From an uncultured Ruminococcus sp. (lineage in GTDB: Bacteria > Bacillota > Clostridia > Oscillospirales > Acutalibacteraceae): 52,498 nucleotides of DNA. The notes under the pieces are model-generated. The model did not search any database, had not been told where the DNA came from, and saw only the letters and a list, made by a program, of their open reading frames with translations. The stretch spans positions 1 to 52,498 of the forward strand of contig CACZZB010000024.1 in NCBI GenBank assembly GCA_902785555.1, written 5' to 3'. Made by a program: the position numbers and the translations under genes. Position 1 is the first letter of the stretch, and each line of letters opens with the position of its first letter. Positions 36,097 through 45,328 of this stretch are shown in pieces.

Positions 36097-37002
36097 TTAA
36101 ATTATGACCGCCAGAACGAGCATTTCACGTATCTTATTGTATATGTCGTCAAAATCGCTTATGGGCAGCGGATTTTCTCCCATGCCTACTTCAATCGTAA
36201 ATGCAGGCTTGCGGAATTTTTCCACGAACCAGTCTTTAAAGCCTCCTCCGGTTGCAAGACCTGTCGGCTGAGCTATTTTATATCCGCTTGAATATGCAAG
36301 TATTTTAGCCATTTTAAGGGCTTCGGGGTCGTTGTAGTCACCGAAATTCCAGTATATTTCCTCTCCCTGACTGTGAAAAGCAAGTGCATGGGTTATATTT
36401 CCCGCACGGCAGTATGATGCTATCGCACGGCTTTCGGGCTCGCTTTCGGCAAATTCTCCGCCGTATCTTGTCGGGGAAGGCAGTTTTATATTATTTTCAA
36501 GTTCAAGCCTTTTCAGTTTATCCCAATTTGCGGAAAAATTGTGGTTTATATCAACACCGGCGGCATTTGCCTGCCATTTAAGAGTATCTCCTTTACTCGC
36601 TTTTTCAACGAGTTCACGATAATTTCCGGCACGCTCCGAACCATGTATCTGTATTTCTACGCCGTCGGGATTCACACACGGCACTACTGCAAGTCCCCTC
36701 TGATTCAGCATTGCTCCTACTCCGACTCCGCACATATTTTTCCCCGTCATTACAGAAAAGCAAAGTTCATCAAGAAATTTCAGCAGTATCAGAGATGTTA
36801 TCCATTCCATTCCGTGAAATGCACCTGTAAATAACACCTGTTTCTGTCTGTTTCCGATACAAAGCAGGTCTATCGGTCTTGAACATCTGCTTTCACCAAT
36901 AGTATCCCTTGACAAAAATCCATAGTCTGTCAGCAATTTGCCGATAATTATTTCCCTTGATTTTCTGTCGGCATTCATTCTCATAAATTCAGGTTCAAGC
37001 AT
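36097..37002 (-). CDS. M14 family zinc carboxypeptidase
   Basis: 301 residues without a clear signal peptide. Zinc motif HGMEW (HxxE, residues ~64-67), the substrate block NPDGVEIQIHGSERAGNYRELV, INHNFSANWD (NHNF arginine-site equivalent), second zinc His in AFHSQGEEIYW near 206, and catalytic Glu in AFTIEVGMGENPLP near 272. The layout matches gamma-D-glutamyl-(L)-meso-diaminopimelate peptidase I-type enzymes that cut peptidoglycan peptides. It lies in a minus-strand run with an oligopeptide-binding lipoprotein upstream and two lipoproteins downstream. Confidence 0.9.
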   Translation of the reverse strand: MLEPEFMRMNADRKSREIIIGKLLTDYGFLSRDTIGESRCSRPIDLLCIGNRQKQVLFTGAFHGMEWITSLILLKFLDELCFSVMTGKNMCGVGVGAMLNQRGLAVVPCVNPDGVEIQIHGSERAGNYRELVEKASKGDTLKWQANAAGVDINHNFSANWDKLKRLELENNIKLPSPTRYGGEFAESEPESRAIASYCRAGNITHALAFHSQGEEIYWNFGDYNDPEALKMAKILAYSSGYKIAQPTGLATGGGFKDWFVEKFRKPAFTIEVGMGENPLPISDFDDIYNKIREMLVLAVII

Positions 37003-37090
37003 ATATACATACCTCCGTTAAAAAATTCGCACAAGTAAAATATATATCCCGAACGCTGATTTTTATGTCATAAAATCTTGAAAAAATATT

Positions 37091-38731
37091 TTATTTTTCC
37101 GTTTTTTCGGTTCTTGAAAAATCCGCTTCCGCACCATACGGATGAAATATTATTCCCCTGACATTTTCCGCTGAAATATAATAACGGCTTTCCGTATAGA
37201 GAGGATAAAATATCCCGTTGTCATTCAGATATTTTTCCGCCTGTATCATCTTATTGATACTTGTATTATCGGGTTTCAGGATAATATCGGATATAAGGCT
37301 GTCATAATTTTTATCAGAAAATCCTGCTGTATTGGCTTCATTTCCGCTCATAAAAAGTTTCAGTGTATCAACGGGACTTTCACCGTCAGGTCTTAACGGT
37401 GCTATCGCTATAAGATAATCTCCCGATGATATTTTCTCCATAAGCTCATTTCTCGGAACAGGTGTTTTATTGGCGTATTTTCCCGTCAGTTTATTCCACG
37501 CTGCAATGATATTATTCACAACAGGCTGTATTGACGGTTCATCCGTACAAAGGATATTTATATCGGGAAATTCTGTTTCATCATAGTCGTAATACCAATA
37601 ATAATCTTCATCATGAGCATTAAGGTTATCGACTGCTTTTTTGAAATACTCCTTTGCATTTTCCGAAAATTCTATCCCCATACCTCTGCCTACGAATGAA
37701 CGGTATGTGATATTATCGGTCTTTGCGGTTTCGGGCACTATATCTTCAACAGGTGTACAGCCTTCGGGCAAATTCCTTAAAATATACTTTCTGTTGAGTG
37801 ACTGCAATAGAGCTCTTCTGATATCGGTCTTTTCAAAGACCTCGTTTTTCAGATTGAAAGAGATTCCCCAAACAGTATCATTGAATGATGTCAGATTAAG
37901 TTTGTTTTTCTTAGCCTGTTCAAGTCCGGTAATATCCATTGAATAACAGTCTATTTCTTTGTTTATGACTGCATCGAGTACATCTTCGGGACTTTCGGAT
38001 ATATCTATATTTACTCCTTTTGGGATAACATCGTGTTCCCCTGCATAGTTATCGTTTCGTGAAAGACGTATATATTTTTCATGTTCCCAGCCGTATTTTG
38101 AAACATAAAAAGCTCCGTTTGAGATTATCTTGTCATATTCAAGACCGTACTGTCCGGCGGTGCTTTCAAAAAAATCCTTTTTGCAGGGCATTGCAGGAGG
38201 TGTTGCAAGAAGTGAAAAAAATTGCGGATTTTGATAGTCAAGCTGTATTTTGAGCGTATGTTCATCTTCGGCATATACTCCGAGATAAGACATATCAAGC
38301 TGTCCTTTTTTTATTTTCTCCGAATTTTTTATGCAGAAAAGAGTTTCAGCCGTCTGTGAACCCGTAATCGGCATAAAAGTCCTTTGAAAGCCATATAAAA
38401 AATCATCTGCTGTCAAAGGTGAGCCGTCACTCCATTTGGCATTATCCCTGATATGGAACACATATTCCATATCATTCATTTTCCAACTGTCAGCCGCTCC
38501 CCTGACAGGATTGTTTTTATCATCCAATTTCACAAGTCCCTCAAATATATTCATAATAACAAGCCTTGATGAATCGTCATTTGCTATCTGAGGGTCAAGC
38601 GTAACGGGTTCATCTGTGACCCTGTAATATATTGTCTGTTCATTCGGAGAAGAAATTTTCTTTGTACATGACGGTATTATTATCATCACTAATGATATTG
38701 ATATACTTAAAAATATTCTCGAAAATTTCAC
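37091..38731 (-). CDS. Oligopeptide-binding ABC transporter substrate lipoprotein (orphan)
   Basis: 546 residues. Signal peptide with lipobox IPSC (Cys22). The mature part matches SBP_bac_5: YRVTDEPVTLDPQIANDD near residue 36, IFEGLVKLD near 61, the WSDGSPLTADDFLYGFQR block near 99, and ISFNLKNEVFEKTDIRRALLQSLNRK near 283. Proteins of this family bind peptides or nickel/other ligands outside the membrane. No permease or ATPase genes are nearby, so it presumably serves a transporter encoded elsewhere or has a sensory role. Confidence 0.92.
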   Translation of the reverse strand: MKFSRIFLSISISLVMIIIPSCTKKISSPNEQTIYYRVTDEPVTLDPQIANDDSSRLVIMNIFEGLVKLDDKNNPVRGAADSWKMNDMEYVFHIRDNAKWSDGSPLTADDFLYGFQRTFMPITGSQTAETLFCIKNSEKIKKGQLDMSYLGVYAEDEHTLKIQLDYQNPQFFSLLATPPAMPCKKDFFESTAGQYGLEYDKIISNGAFYVSKYGWEHEKYIRLSRNDNYAGEHDVIPKGVNIDISESPEDVLDAVINKEIDCYSMDITGLEQAKKNKLNLTSFNDTVWGISFNLKNEVFEKTDIRRALLQSLNRKYILRNLPEGCTPVEDIVPETAKTDNITYRSFVGRGMGIEFSENAKEYFKKAVDNLNAHDEDYYWYYDYDETEFPDINILCTDEPSIQPVVNNIIAAWNKLTGKYANKTPVPRNELMEKISSGDYLIAIAPLRPDGESPVDTLKLFMSGNEANTAGFSDKNYDSLISDIILKPDNTSINKMIQAEKYLNDNGIFYPLYTESRYYISAENVRGIIFHPYGAEADFSRTEKTEK

Positions 38732-38761
38732 AAAAATCTCCCTCCCCTATTAAAATATTAT

Positions 38762-38798
38762 TCCCTCCGCAATTTCAAAAAATCACGGAGGGATTTTT
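38762..38798. terminator. Terminator between VanW-type and SBP genes
   Basis: TCCCTCCG (38762-38769) pairs with CGGAGGGA (38786-38793) and is followed by TTTTTATT in one direction and an AT-rich run in the other. Confidence 0.75.
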
Positions 38799-38810
38799 AT
38801 TCATAAAAAC

Positions 38811-41012
38811 TTATTCCGATACAGGTGATTCAGCTTCGGAAGATTCATCATCAGGACTTGGCTCAGACTCCTGACTTGGTTCGGGACTCGATTGAGGAGT
38901 TGGCTCGGAACTCGGTTGGGGACTCGGTTCAGGGCTTGGTTCAGGACTTGGCTGGGGACTCGGTTGAGGACTCGGCTCAGGGCTTGGTTCCGGACTTGGC
39001 TGAGGACTTGGTTGAGGACTCGGCTCAGGGATTGGTTCCGGACTTGGCTGAGGACTCGGTTCAGGGCTTGGCTGAGGACTGGGTTGAGGACTCGGCTGAG
39101 GTTCCTGACTTGGTGCTGCCGATGATGTTTCCGACACCTGACTTGAAACAGCCGGTAATTCCGATGACTGCTCAGCCGGCTTGCTGCTTGCTGTCGATGA
39201 CTGCTGTTCGGGCTTCTTTTCGTTTTTTTCATTCTTTGCTTTTTCAAGGTATTCCGCTGCTTTTCCGTATGCTACAGGAGCATTGCTGCCGCAGCCGTTG
39301 GGTGAGAATACAGCCGGCGGTTTCATAGTCGGCGTTACGTCTTTCGGACCGAAATCGGGGTCGGCAGGGATTCTTGCAAGTGCTGAGCTGTAAGTATCAT
39401 ATTTATAGTCATAAGAACCACCCGGAGTGAATACTCTCTTTATTTCCTTGCCGTTCTTGAAATATACCTTTGCACCCTTTGCATAATATCCGTCATAACC
39501 TGCCGAGCTTACCCAACCTACGGGGATTATCTCGTCATACTCCGTTGAAAGAGGACCGTACATTTCAACAAGAAGCTCATCCAATCCGTCATAATCATAA
39601 TCATAAACGTAAGTTGCTATATATATCGGATAGTCTTTTGTATTCTTGAATTTCATATCAAGATTGCCGTAATCGACAGTCGCATCAAGACCTCTGTCAG
39701 CATATACCGAGGGATATGCGTGTGCCCAGCGTTCAACAGGCTCCATGTCTGCTCTGAGTGCACAAAGATACAATGTCGTTGAAGCCTGACATATACCGCC
39801 GCCGTATGACTGTACATATTCGCCTCGTACAATGGCAGTTGACGGGATATATCCCAATAAACCGTTTGTTGTATCACCTGTCATCTTGTTGAATGAGAAT
39901 GTTTCACCGGGGTTTACTATCGTACCGCTCGCACTCTTTATTGCAAGCTCCATATTATAGTTTGATGCCCATACATTGGCGGCGGTTGTATAAGTTGATG
40001 CAATGAGTTTTGTATTCGCCTTTAATATAGGCAGTGTTATCTCAAAAGGCGTTTCATTTTTCTTTATGCTTATTGAGCCGTCTTTTTTGGTAAGATTCAG
40101 GATATTTCCTATCTTGTCGGAAAGTTCCTTCTGATTTATCATAAAACCGTTCTTGCCGTCGGCATACGTGAATTTTTCTGTTTTTGTGGGGTCGAACTTT
40201 GTCACGCTTGCATTGACGGGCAATATGTCAAATGTATCCGCTGCTTTTTTGACTGCACCGCTTACGGAACGCTTATTGAGTGCTGATGTAACTTTAAAGT
40301 CTACTGTATCACCGTTTCTCGTTGTAACGACAGTTGGAGATGACAATTCGCCTCGGCTGTAATGGTAAGCCTGCATGAGAACGTTTGCTATGTCGCTTTC
40401 ATATTCAAAATCATCTTGTGTCAGTGAAACATTCTTTCCTTCACATTCGATATTTATGGATATAGGCTCACGAAGTGACCTGAGTTTGTCCTGCATAGCG
40501 TCAAATGCCTGTGCAAGAGTCTTTCCCGAAAGCTCTACTCCTTCTACCGTCACATTGTTTCCGAATACGATGCTTGATGTATCTATCTGACTTATCTCGA
40601 TAGGATGCTCTATGATTATCGGCTGATCGTTGTTTCCCTCTGTTCCTTGTGAGGAGCTTTTTACCGATTCTGTTTTTGTAGTGTCAGACTGCTGAGCGAT
40701 TGAAGTGCTGTTTTCGGGAGCGACGATATTATTATTGCTTTGTGACATGACTACTATTGCCACAGATGCCGCAACACACAATGCAGCAGCAGAAGCTACT
40801 ACGGGTATCACGGGAAATTTACGCTTTTTATTTTTATTGTCTTCTTCCTTGCTTTCATACTTATCGTCATAGTTATCATCCATTTTATAAGTACCGGACT
40901 GAAGTTCGACAGTTGCAAATACGACTTCATCTTCTTTTGAGTCATTATTGTTTTCCGAAGTCTTTTCGCTTTCGATTTTCAATTCTTCTGTTTTTTCCTT
41001 TTCTTCTGCCAT
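38811..41012 (-). CDS. VanW-domain membrane-anchored protein with Pro-rich tail
   Basis: 733 residues. A charged N-terminal region and a transmembrane helix near residues 68-95 (PVIPVVASAAALCVAASVA) put the body outside the cell. Next come a peptidoglycan-binding-type domain and a VanW domain: NPGETFSFNKMTG, IVRGEYVQSYGGGICQASTTLYLCALRAD, and NTKDYPIYIATYVYD in residues ~360-510. The protein ends in about 60 residues of PSPQ/PSPE/PEPS repeats and an acidic end. VanW proteins are associated with cell-wall changes, but their biochemical role is not settled. The gene precedes the SBP gene on the same strand but is separated by a terminator. Confidence 0.9.
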   Translation of the reverse strand: MAEEKEKTEELKIESEKTSENNNDSKEDEVVFATVELQSGTYKMDDNYDDKYESKEEDNKNKKRKFPVIPVVASAAALCVAASVAIVVMSQSNNNIVAPENSTSIAQQSDTTKTESVKSSSQGTEGNNDQPIIIEHPIEISQIDTSSIVFGNNVTVEGVELSGKTLAQAFDAMQDKLRSLREPISINIECEGKNVSLTQDDFEYESDIANVLMQAYHYSRGELSSPTVVTTRNGDTVDFKVTSALNKRSVSGAVKKAADTFDILPVNASVTKFDPTKTEKFTYADGKNGFMINQKELSDKIGNILNLTKKDGSISIKKNETPFEITLPILKANTKLIASTYTTAANVWASNYNMELAIKSASGTIVNPGETFSFNKMTGDTTNGLLGYIPSTAIVRGEYVQSYGGGICQASTTLYLCALRADMEPVERWAHAYPSVYADRGLDATVDYGNLDMKFKNTKDYPIYIATYVYDYDYDGLDELLVEMYGPLSTEYDEIIPVGWVSSAGYDGYYAKGAKVYFKNGKEIKRVFTPGGSYDYKYDTYSSALARIPADPDFGPKDVTPTMKPPAVFSPNGCGSNAPVAYGKAAEYLEKAKNEKNEKKPEQQSSTASSKPAEQSSELPAVSSQVSETSSAAPSQEPQPSPQPSPQPSPEPSPQPSPEPIPEPSPQPSPQPSPEPSPEPSPQPSPQPSPEPSPEPSPQPSSEPTPQSSPEPSQESEPSPDDESSEAESPVSE
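38870..39110 (-). repeat. Imperfect tandem repeat encoding PSPQ/PSPEP tail
   Basis: The repeated unit on the plus strand is roughly TTGGGACTCGGT/GGACTTGGC with about 12-18 bases per step. It encodes PQPSPEPSP-type repeats in frame. Long antisense ORFs over this stretch are shadows of the repeat. Confidence 0.7.
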
Positions 41013-41067
41013 TGTGAAAACCTCCGTTTCAATACAAAAAAGAAAATCTTATTGCCTTTGTATATAT

Positions 41068-41097
41068 ATCATACAACAAAATACACAGAAATGTAAA
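41068..41097 (-). promoter_or_regulatory. Possible promoter of VanW-type gene
   Basis: TTTACA and TATGAT on the minus strand with an 18-base gap; moderate match. Confidence 0.4.
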
Positions 41098-41163
41098 GTA
41101 CACTATCCATCAAAAAACTTCCAAAGATAAATCCATTTATCCGAATATTTTGTAAAAGTTTTT

Positions 41164-42522
41164 TCAGTCGGCAGATACAGCTTCAGATTCATCTTTCTTT
41201 ACAATAAGAACCTTTGATATTCTTCTGTTATCTACTTCCAGAACGGTAAAACGTGTATTTTCTATCATTATTGACGGATGCTCACCGCTTTTGGGTATCT
41301 GTCCCATCCTGTCGAGCATGACTCCTGCAATGGTGTCGTCTTCCTCGCTGTCAAAATCTATTCCCGTAAGGTCGCCTATTTCATCAAGCGATGTTGCACC
41401 GTCAACTTTAAAGCTGTTTTCATTGACTTTCTTTATTTCTTCTTCCTCGTTGTCATATTCGTCCTGAATATTTCCCAAAATGGATTCTATCAGGTCTTCC
41501 ATCGTGATTATACCGCACGTTCCGCCGAATTCATCAACGACTACCGCTATCTGTATTTTTCTTTTGGTCATATATTCAAACATTTCACTGCATCTTTTGG
41601 ATTCGGGCACAAATACGGCTTCTCTTATCATGTCACTTCCGATAGTTTCCGAAGGAGCATTTGTACTTACAAATCTGAGCAGGTCTTTGACATATATTAT
41701 ACCTGTGATATTGTCTATATCTCCGTGATATACGGGTATCCTTGAACATCCGCTTTCGATAGCCGTTCTTGCAAGCTCGGTTATCTTGGTATTATCGTCT
41801 ACGGCAACAACATCTTTTCGGTGGGTCATTATCTCTCTGACTGCCGTATCATCAAAATCAAAAACATTTTCAATCATACTTTTGGTATTTTCCTCGATAA
41901 TACCGTTTTCTTCGCCTTTATCGACCATCATCAATATTTTTTCCTCTGTCTTTGACTTCTCGTCCGTTTTGGCACTGTGACCAAAGAGTTTTTCAATATA
42001 TCCTGCAATTGCCGAACACATTTTCCCGAAAGGTGAAACTATAAAAGAAATTGTATCAAACAATACCGAATGTTTGACCAATGTATTTTCGGGATCTATC
42101 GAAGCAAGTTTCTGAGGAACAAATCTGCCGAGTATCAGCGATACTGCAAATGACAATACAAAAACCGAAATACATCCCGATATCTGTGAAGCGACTGTTA
42201 TCATACCCGCTCTTTCAAAAAGAGCATTTAAATATGGTACGTATGCAAGAAAGGAAAAAATCATTGCCAAGGTATTTGTCATTATAAAACCCGTCTGTGC
42301 ATAAATCTCGTATTTATCTGAATTTTCCTTAAGTCTGACAGCTCTTTTTATCTTTTTTTCGTCATTCTCGTCCGTATGCTTCAAATCACCCGATAATCTG
42401 ACGGCACTTTCAAGCAGGGAAAAGAAAAAGCTCATAATAAAGCATAATATCACAATCACCGTTGCTGTAATATTTCCTTCAAAGCTGATAAAAAAATCAA
42501 AACTGTCGGCATCTGCTGACAT
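41164..42522 (-). CDS. CNNM/HlyC-CorC family transporter
   Basis: 452 residues. N-terminal DUF21/CNNM membrane domain with about four helices (SALFE-type SLLESAVRLSG motif near residue 36), a linker, then a CBS pair (REIMTHRKDVVAVDD near 237, RCSEMFEYMTKRKIQIAVVVDEFGG near 304) and a CorC_HlyC domain (SFKVDGATSLDEIGDL, LEVDNRRISKVLIVKK). Such proteins are implicated in Mg2+ or other divalent cation extrusion. AGAGGGGG precedes the ATG. It is preceded by its own promoter. Confidence 0.93.
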   Translation of the reverse strand: MSADADSFDFFISFEGNITATVIVILCFIMSFFFSLLESAVRLSGDLKHTDENDEKKIKRAVRLKENSDKYEIYAQTGFIMTNTLAMIFSFLAYVPYLNALFERAGMITVASQISGCISVFVLSFAVSLILGRFVPQKLASIDPENTLVKHSVLFDTISFIVSPFGKMCSAIAGYIEKLFGHSAKTDEKSKTEEKILMMVDKGEENGIIEENTKSMIENVFDFDDTAVREIMTHRKDVVAVDDNTKITELARTAIESGCSRIPVYHGDIDNITGIIYVKDLLRFVSTNAPSETIGSDMIREAVFVPESKRCSEMFEYMTKRKIQIAVVVDEFGGTCGIITMEDLIESILGNIQDEYDNEEEEIKKVNENSFKVDGATSLDEIGDLTGIDFDSEEDDTIAGVMLDRMGQIPKSGEHPSIMIENTRFTVLEVDNRRISKVLIVKKDESEAVSAD

Positions 42523-42565
42523 TAATATATCCCCCTCTGTTATAATAAAGAATATTACAGAATAA

Positions 42566-42594
42566 ATAATAAAAGAATTCTTTGTTTATGTCAA
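42566..42594 (-). promoter_or_regulatory. Promoter of the CNNM-family gene
   Basis: TTGACA (42589-42594) and TATTAT (42566-42571) spaced 17 on the minus strand, then AGAGGGGG. Confidence 0.65.
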
Positions 42595-42622
42595 CAGTTT
42601 CAGTATAGAATTTTAGTGCCAA

Positions 42623-43798
42623 TTACACAAAAATTCTGTTATTTTTGGCGTTTGGGGCTCTCAATGAAAAACTTTTTTGAACTTTGGGGTGCATATATAC
42701 ACTTTGTACAAGTCCTACTCCAAGATACGAACATACTGCCGATGAACCTCCCGAACTGAAAAACGGAAGTGTTATGCCGATAACAGGAAGTATTCCCAGA
42801 ACCATTCCTAAATTTATAAGAACGTGTACGCCTATCAAAGCGAAAAATCCCATACAGATATTTTTTCCAAGAGCGTCCTGTGAAAGAGCCGAATTTTTCA
42901 AAAGTCTGAAAAGTATTATAAAAAATAATATCAGTATTGCCGAACAGCCGATAAATCCAAGCTCCTCGCCTGCAACGGTGAATATAAAGTCATTTTCCTG
43001 ATATGGAACGATATCTCTTGCAACTCTCGGACCGTTAAATAGTCCTTTGCCGAATATCCCCCCCGAGGCTATCGAAACTTTGCCCTGATACTGCTGCCAG
43101 CCGTATGTGCGGAACATGGATTCGTCTGAGGTGAATAATGCCGTAAGACGGTTTTTTTGTTCCGAATTCAAAACAACTGTCCATACAAAAGGCAATGCGG
43201 CTGCCACGGCAACAAGTGATATTATAAAATACCGTATCTGAACGCCTGCCGCAAATGTCATCACAACGAACATCAATGCAAATACAAGTGCAGCACCGTC
43301 ATCTCCCTGAAAATGTATCAATACAACAGGTACTGCCGCATGAATGAGAAGTGTAAGAACTCCCCAGAAGCTGTGGAGCTTATTTTTTTCGGACAGATAT
43401 GCAAGATGTTTTGAAAAAGTCAGTATGAAGCATATTTTTGTAAGCTCCGATGGCTGGAAGGTTATTCCGAAAGGCAGTCTTATCCAGCCTGTATCATCAG
43501 TGCCGTTTATCTGTATACCGATAAAAAATACAAGTATGGTAAGAAGAAGTCCGACTCCCCCTGTCACATACCAGAATTTTGCGATAGTGCCATAATCTAT
43601 AAGCGATATTATAAACGCACATAAGATGCCTATTATTACGGCAATTATCTGTGTTTTCAAAAAATCCACTGTATCAAATCTCTGCTGACTTGCTATCAGA
43701 CAGCACCCTGTCAGTGATGCGATAAATACCAGTGCCCATAGCAGTTTGTCTGTTTTTCTGAAATAATCCCTTATAAATAAAAATATATTTTCTGCCAT
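42623..43798 (-). CDS. RodA/FtsW/SpoVE family SEDS protein
   Basis: 391 residues with about ten transmembrane segments. Features include WLPFGITFQPSE-type IRLPFGITFQPSELTKICFIL near 105-125, QGDDGAALVFALMF near 164, the IPYQENDFIFTVAGEELGFIG block near 260 and PFFSSGGSSAVCSYLGVG near 345. SEDS family members polymerise lipid II to peptidoglycan glycan. The FQPSE and EELG patterns fit the RodA/FtsW core; without its PBP partner in the window I leave elongation versus division open. It is followed by the CNNM-family gene after 100 bp. Confidence 0.93.
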   Translation of the reverse strand: MAENIFLFIRDYFRKTDKLLWALVFIASLTGCCLIASQQRFDTVDFLKTQIIAVIIGILCAFIISLIDYGTIAKFWYVTGGVGLLLTILVFFIGIQINGTDDTGWIRLPFGITFQPSELTKICFILTFSKHLAYLSEKNKLHSFWGVLTLLIHAAVPVVLIHFQGDDGAALVFALMFVVMTFAAGVQIRYFIISLVAVAAALPFVWTVVLNSEQKNRLTALFTSDESMFRTYGWQQYQGKVSIASGGIFGKGLFNGPRVARDIVPYQENDFIFTVAGEELGFIGCSAILILFFIILFRLLKNSALSQDALGKNICMGFFALIGVHVLINLGMVLGILPVIGITLPFFSSGGSSAVCSYLGVGLVQSVYMHPKVQKSFSLRAPNAKNNRIFV

Positions 43799-43829
43799 CT
43801 GAATTTCCTTTCATCTTTTGTATGATTTG

Positions 43830-43858
43830 ATTATACAGTCATTTATTTTTAAATTCAA
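43830..43858 (-). promoter_or_regulatory. Promoter of the SEDS gene
   Basis: TTGAAT (43853-43858) and TATAAT (43830-43835), 17-base spacer, minus strand. Confidence 0.65.
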
Positions 43859-43948
43859 CATAAATTTTGACACATAAAATTATATTTTTATTTTTCCCAT
43901 TAAAAATAGAATAAAAACATTTGTATGCAAAGAATTGTAAATTATATC

Positions 43949-43983
43949 AAAAAATCCCCCATCCGACAAGGTGGAAGGATTTT
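43949..43983 (-). terminator. Terminator after mrp
   Basis: AAAATCCTTCCACC pairs imperfectly with GGATGGGGGATTTT on the minus strand, then TTTG. Confidence 0.6.
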
Positions 43984-43994
43984 CATAAATTAAA

Positions 43995-44819
43995 TCAAAG
44001 TTTGCCTATTATATTTTCAAGTTTTGCCGAAGCATCTTCGGCATCGGGATTTATAATGCTTTCTGCCTTGCCTGCATCACACGCTTTGGCATTTGCGGGG
44101 TCTATTGGAAGTCTTGTCAGAATTTCAAGCCCGTATTCTTTTGCGATATTTTCGAGCTTGCTCTCACCGAAAGGATAATGCTTTTTACCGCAGTCGGGAC
44201 ATACAAAATAACTCATATTCTCAACTACACCGAGTATCGGAACATTCATCATCTGTGCCATTTTAACGGCTTTTTCAACTATCATTGAAACGAGGTCCTG
44301 AGGAGATGTTACAACGATAATGCCGTCAAGCGGGATGGACTGAAAGACTGTCAGCGGAACATCACCTGTTCCGGGAGGCATATCAACGAACATATAATCA
44401 ACGTCACCCCATACTACATCTGTCCAGAACTGTTTTACAGCTCCTGCCAGAACGGGACCTCTCCATATTACAGGGTCGGTATCGTTTTCGAGAAGAAGAT
44501 TGACGGACATTATTTTTATCCCCGAAGCGGTCACGGCAGGAAGTATTCCCTGTTCCGAACCCATGGCTTTTTCTTTGATACCGAAGGCTTTCGGGATAGA
44601 CGGACCTGTTATATCAGCGTCAAGGATAGCCGTATCATAGCCTTTTCTGTTGAACATAACGGCTAAAAGTGAAGTGACGATAGATTTTCCGACACCGCCC
44701 TTGCCGCTGACAATACCTATAACTTTTTTTACTTTGCTGAATTGATTCAGTTTTTCTGTCAAGTCCCTTGACTCACAGTTTTCACTGCATGAACTGCAAT
44801 CATGTGTACATTCTGACAT
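43995..44819 (-). CDS. Mrp/NBP35-type Fe-S cluster carrier ATPase
   Basis: 274 residues. Deviant Walker A GIVSGKGGVGKS (residues ~36-47), Walker-like block AILDADITGPSIPKAF near 71, FVDMPPGTGDVP near 146, and C-terminal YFVCPDCGKKHYPFG with the CPxC cluster-binding pair near 210. The N-terminus (before residue 20) carries CTHDCSSCSENC, a cluster of four cysteines. Mrp proteins carry or transfer Fe-S clusters in an ATP-dependent way. It overlaps the next upstream gene at one base and closes the prmA-membrane protein-mrp run. Confidence 0.93.
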   Translation of the reverse strand: MSECTHDCSSCSENCESRDLTEKLNQFSKVKKVIGIVSGKGGVGKSIVTSLLAVMFNRKGYDTAILDADITGPSIPKAFGIKEKAMGSEQGILPAVTASGIKIMSVNLLLENDTDPVIWRGPVLAGAVKQFWTDVVWGDVDYMFVDMPPGTGDVPLTVFQSIPLDGIIVVTSPQDLVSMIVEKAVKMAQMMNVPILGVVENMSYFVCPDCGKKHYPFGESKLENIAKEYGLEILTRLPIDPANAKACDAGKAESIINPDAEDASAKLENIIGKL

Positions 44820-45310
44820 TATTGATTCTCTCCTTGTTCAGATAGATTATTATTTTCATCGCTGTCTGACTTTCCATCTGTTTCAGCGATAATTTCACTG
44901 TTATTTTCTTTTTTGCGAGTGGTATCAAGTTCATATCCGCTCAGAAAAGTATACGGTATACCGTAGCCGAAAGCGACTGCCGCAAAATTTATCATCTGCG
45001 GATGGGCATTGAGCTGTTCCGAGAAAGGAATGTTTGTGATACCTGCGATAACTATATATAATGACGGCAGAACCATTATCAAAAGAGTAGAAAGAGAAAA
45101 TCTTCTGACCTGTTTGCCGTCACCGACTCTCGTAGCATAGAACAGGACTAAGCCGAAAACAGCATATACGCATGACATCAGAAGTGTTTTGACGGTATCT
45201 CCGAATGTTGCCGAATCCTGTATAAGTATCGAGAAAAAGTACGAGCATATTATAAAAGCCGTTACAAGAAATGCAGAAAAAATCAAATTGGAAGTATCTT
45301 TGTTTTTCAT
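44819..45310 (-). CDS. Small membrane protein, unknown
   Basis: 163 residues with four predicted transmembrane helices (LIFSAFLVTAFIICSYFF, VKTLLMSCVYAVFGLVLFYA, LLIMVLPSLYIVIAGI, INFAAVAFGYGIPYTFLSGY) and an acidic, Asn/Glu/Asp-rich cytoplasmic tail. No family recognised. It sits 18 bp after prmA and overlaps mrp at its end, so it is co-transcribed with both. Confidence 0.75.
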   Translation of the reverse strand: MKNKDTSNLIFSAFLVTAFIICSYFFSILIQDSATFGDTVKTLLMSCVYAVFGLVLFYATRVGDGKQVRRFSLSTLLIMVLPSLYIVIAGITNIPFSEQLNAHPQMINFAAVAFGYGIPYTFLSGYELDTTRKKENNSEIIAETDGKSDSDENNNLSEQGENQ

Positions 45311-45328
45311 TTAGTATTTCCCCCGATA

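Noticed and set aside
38801..39247. Long Arg/Ser-rich and other ORFs opposite the VanW tail
   Set aside because: They are produced by the tandem repeat of the PSPQ/PSPE tail and show no start signal or domain.
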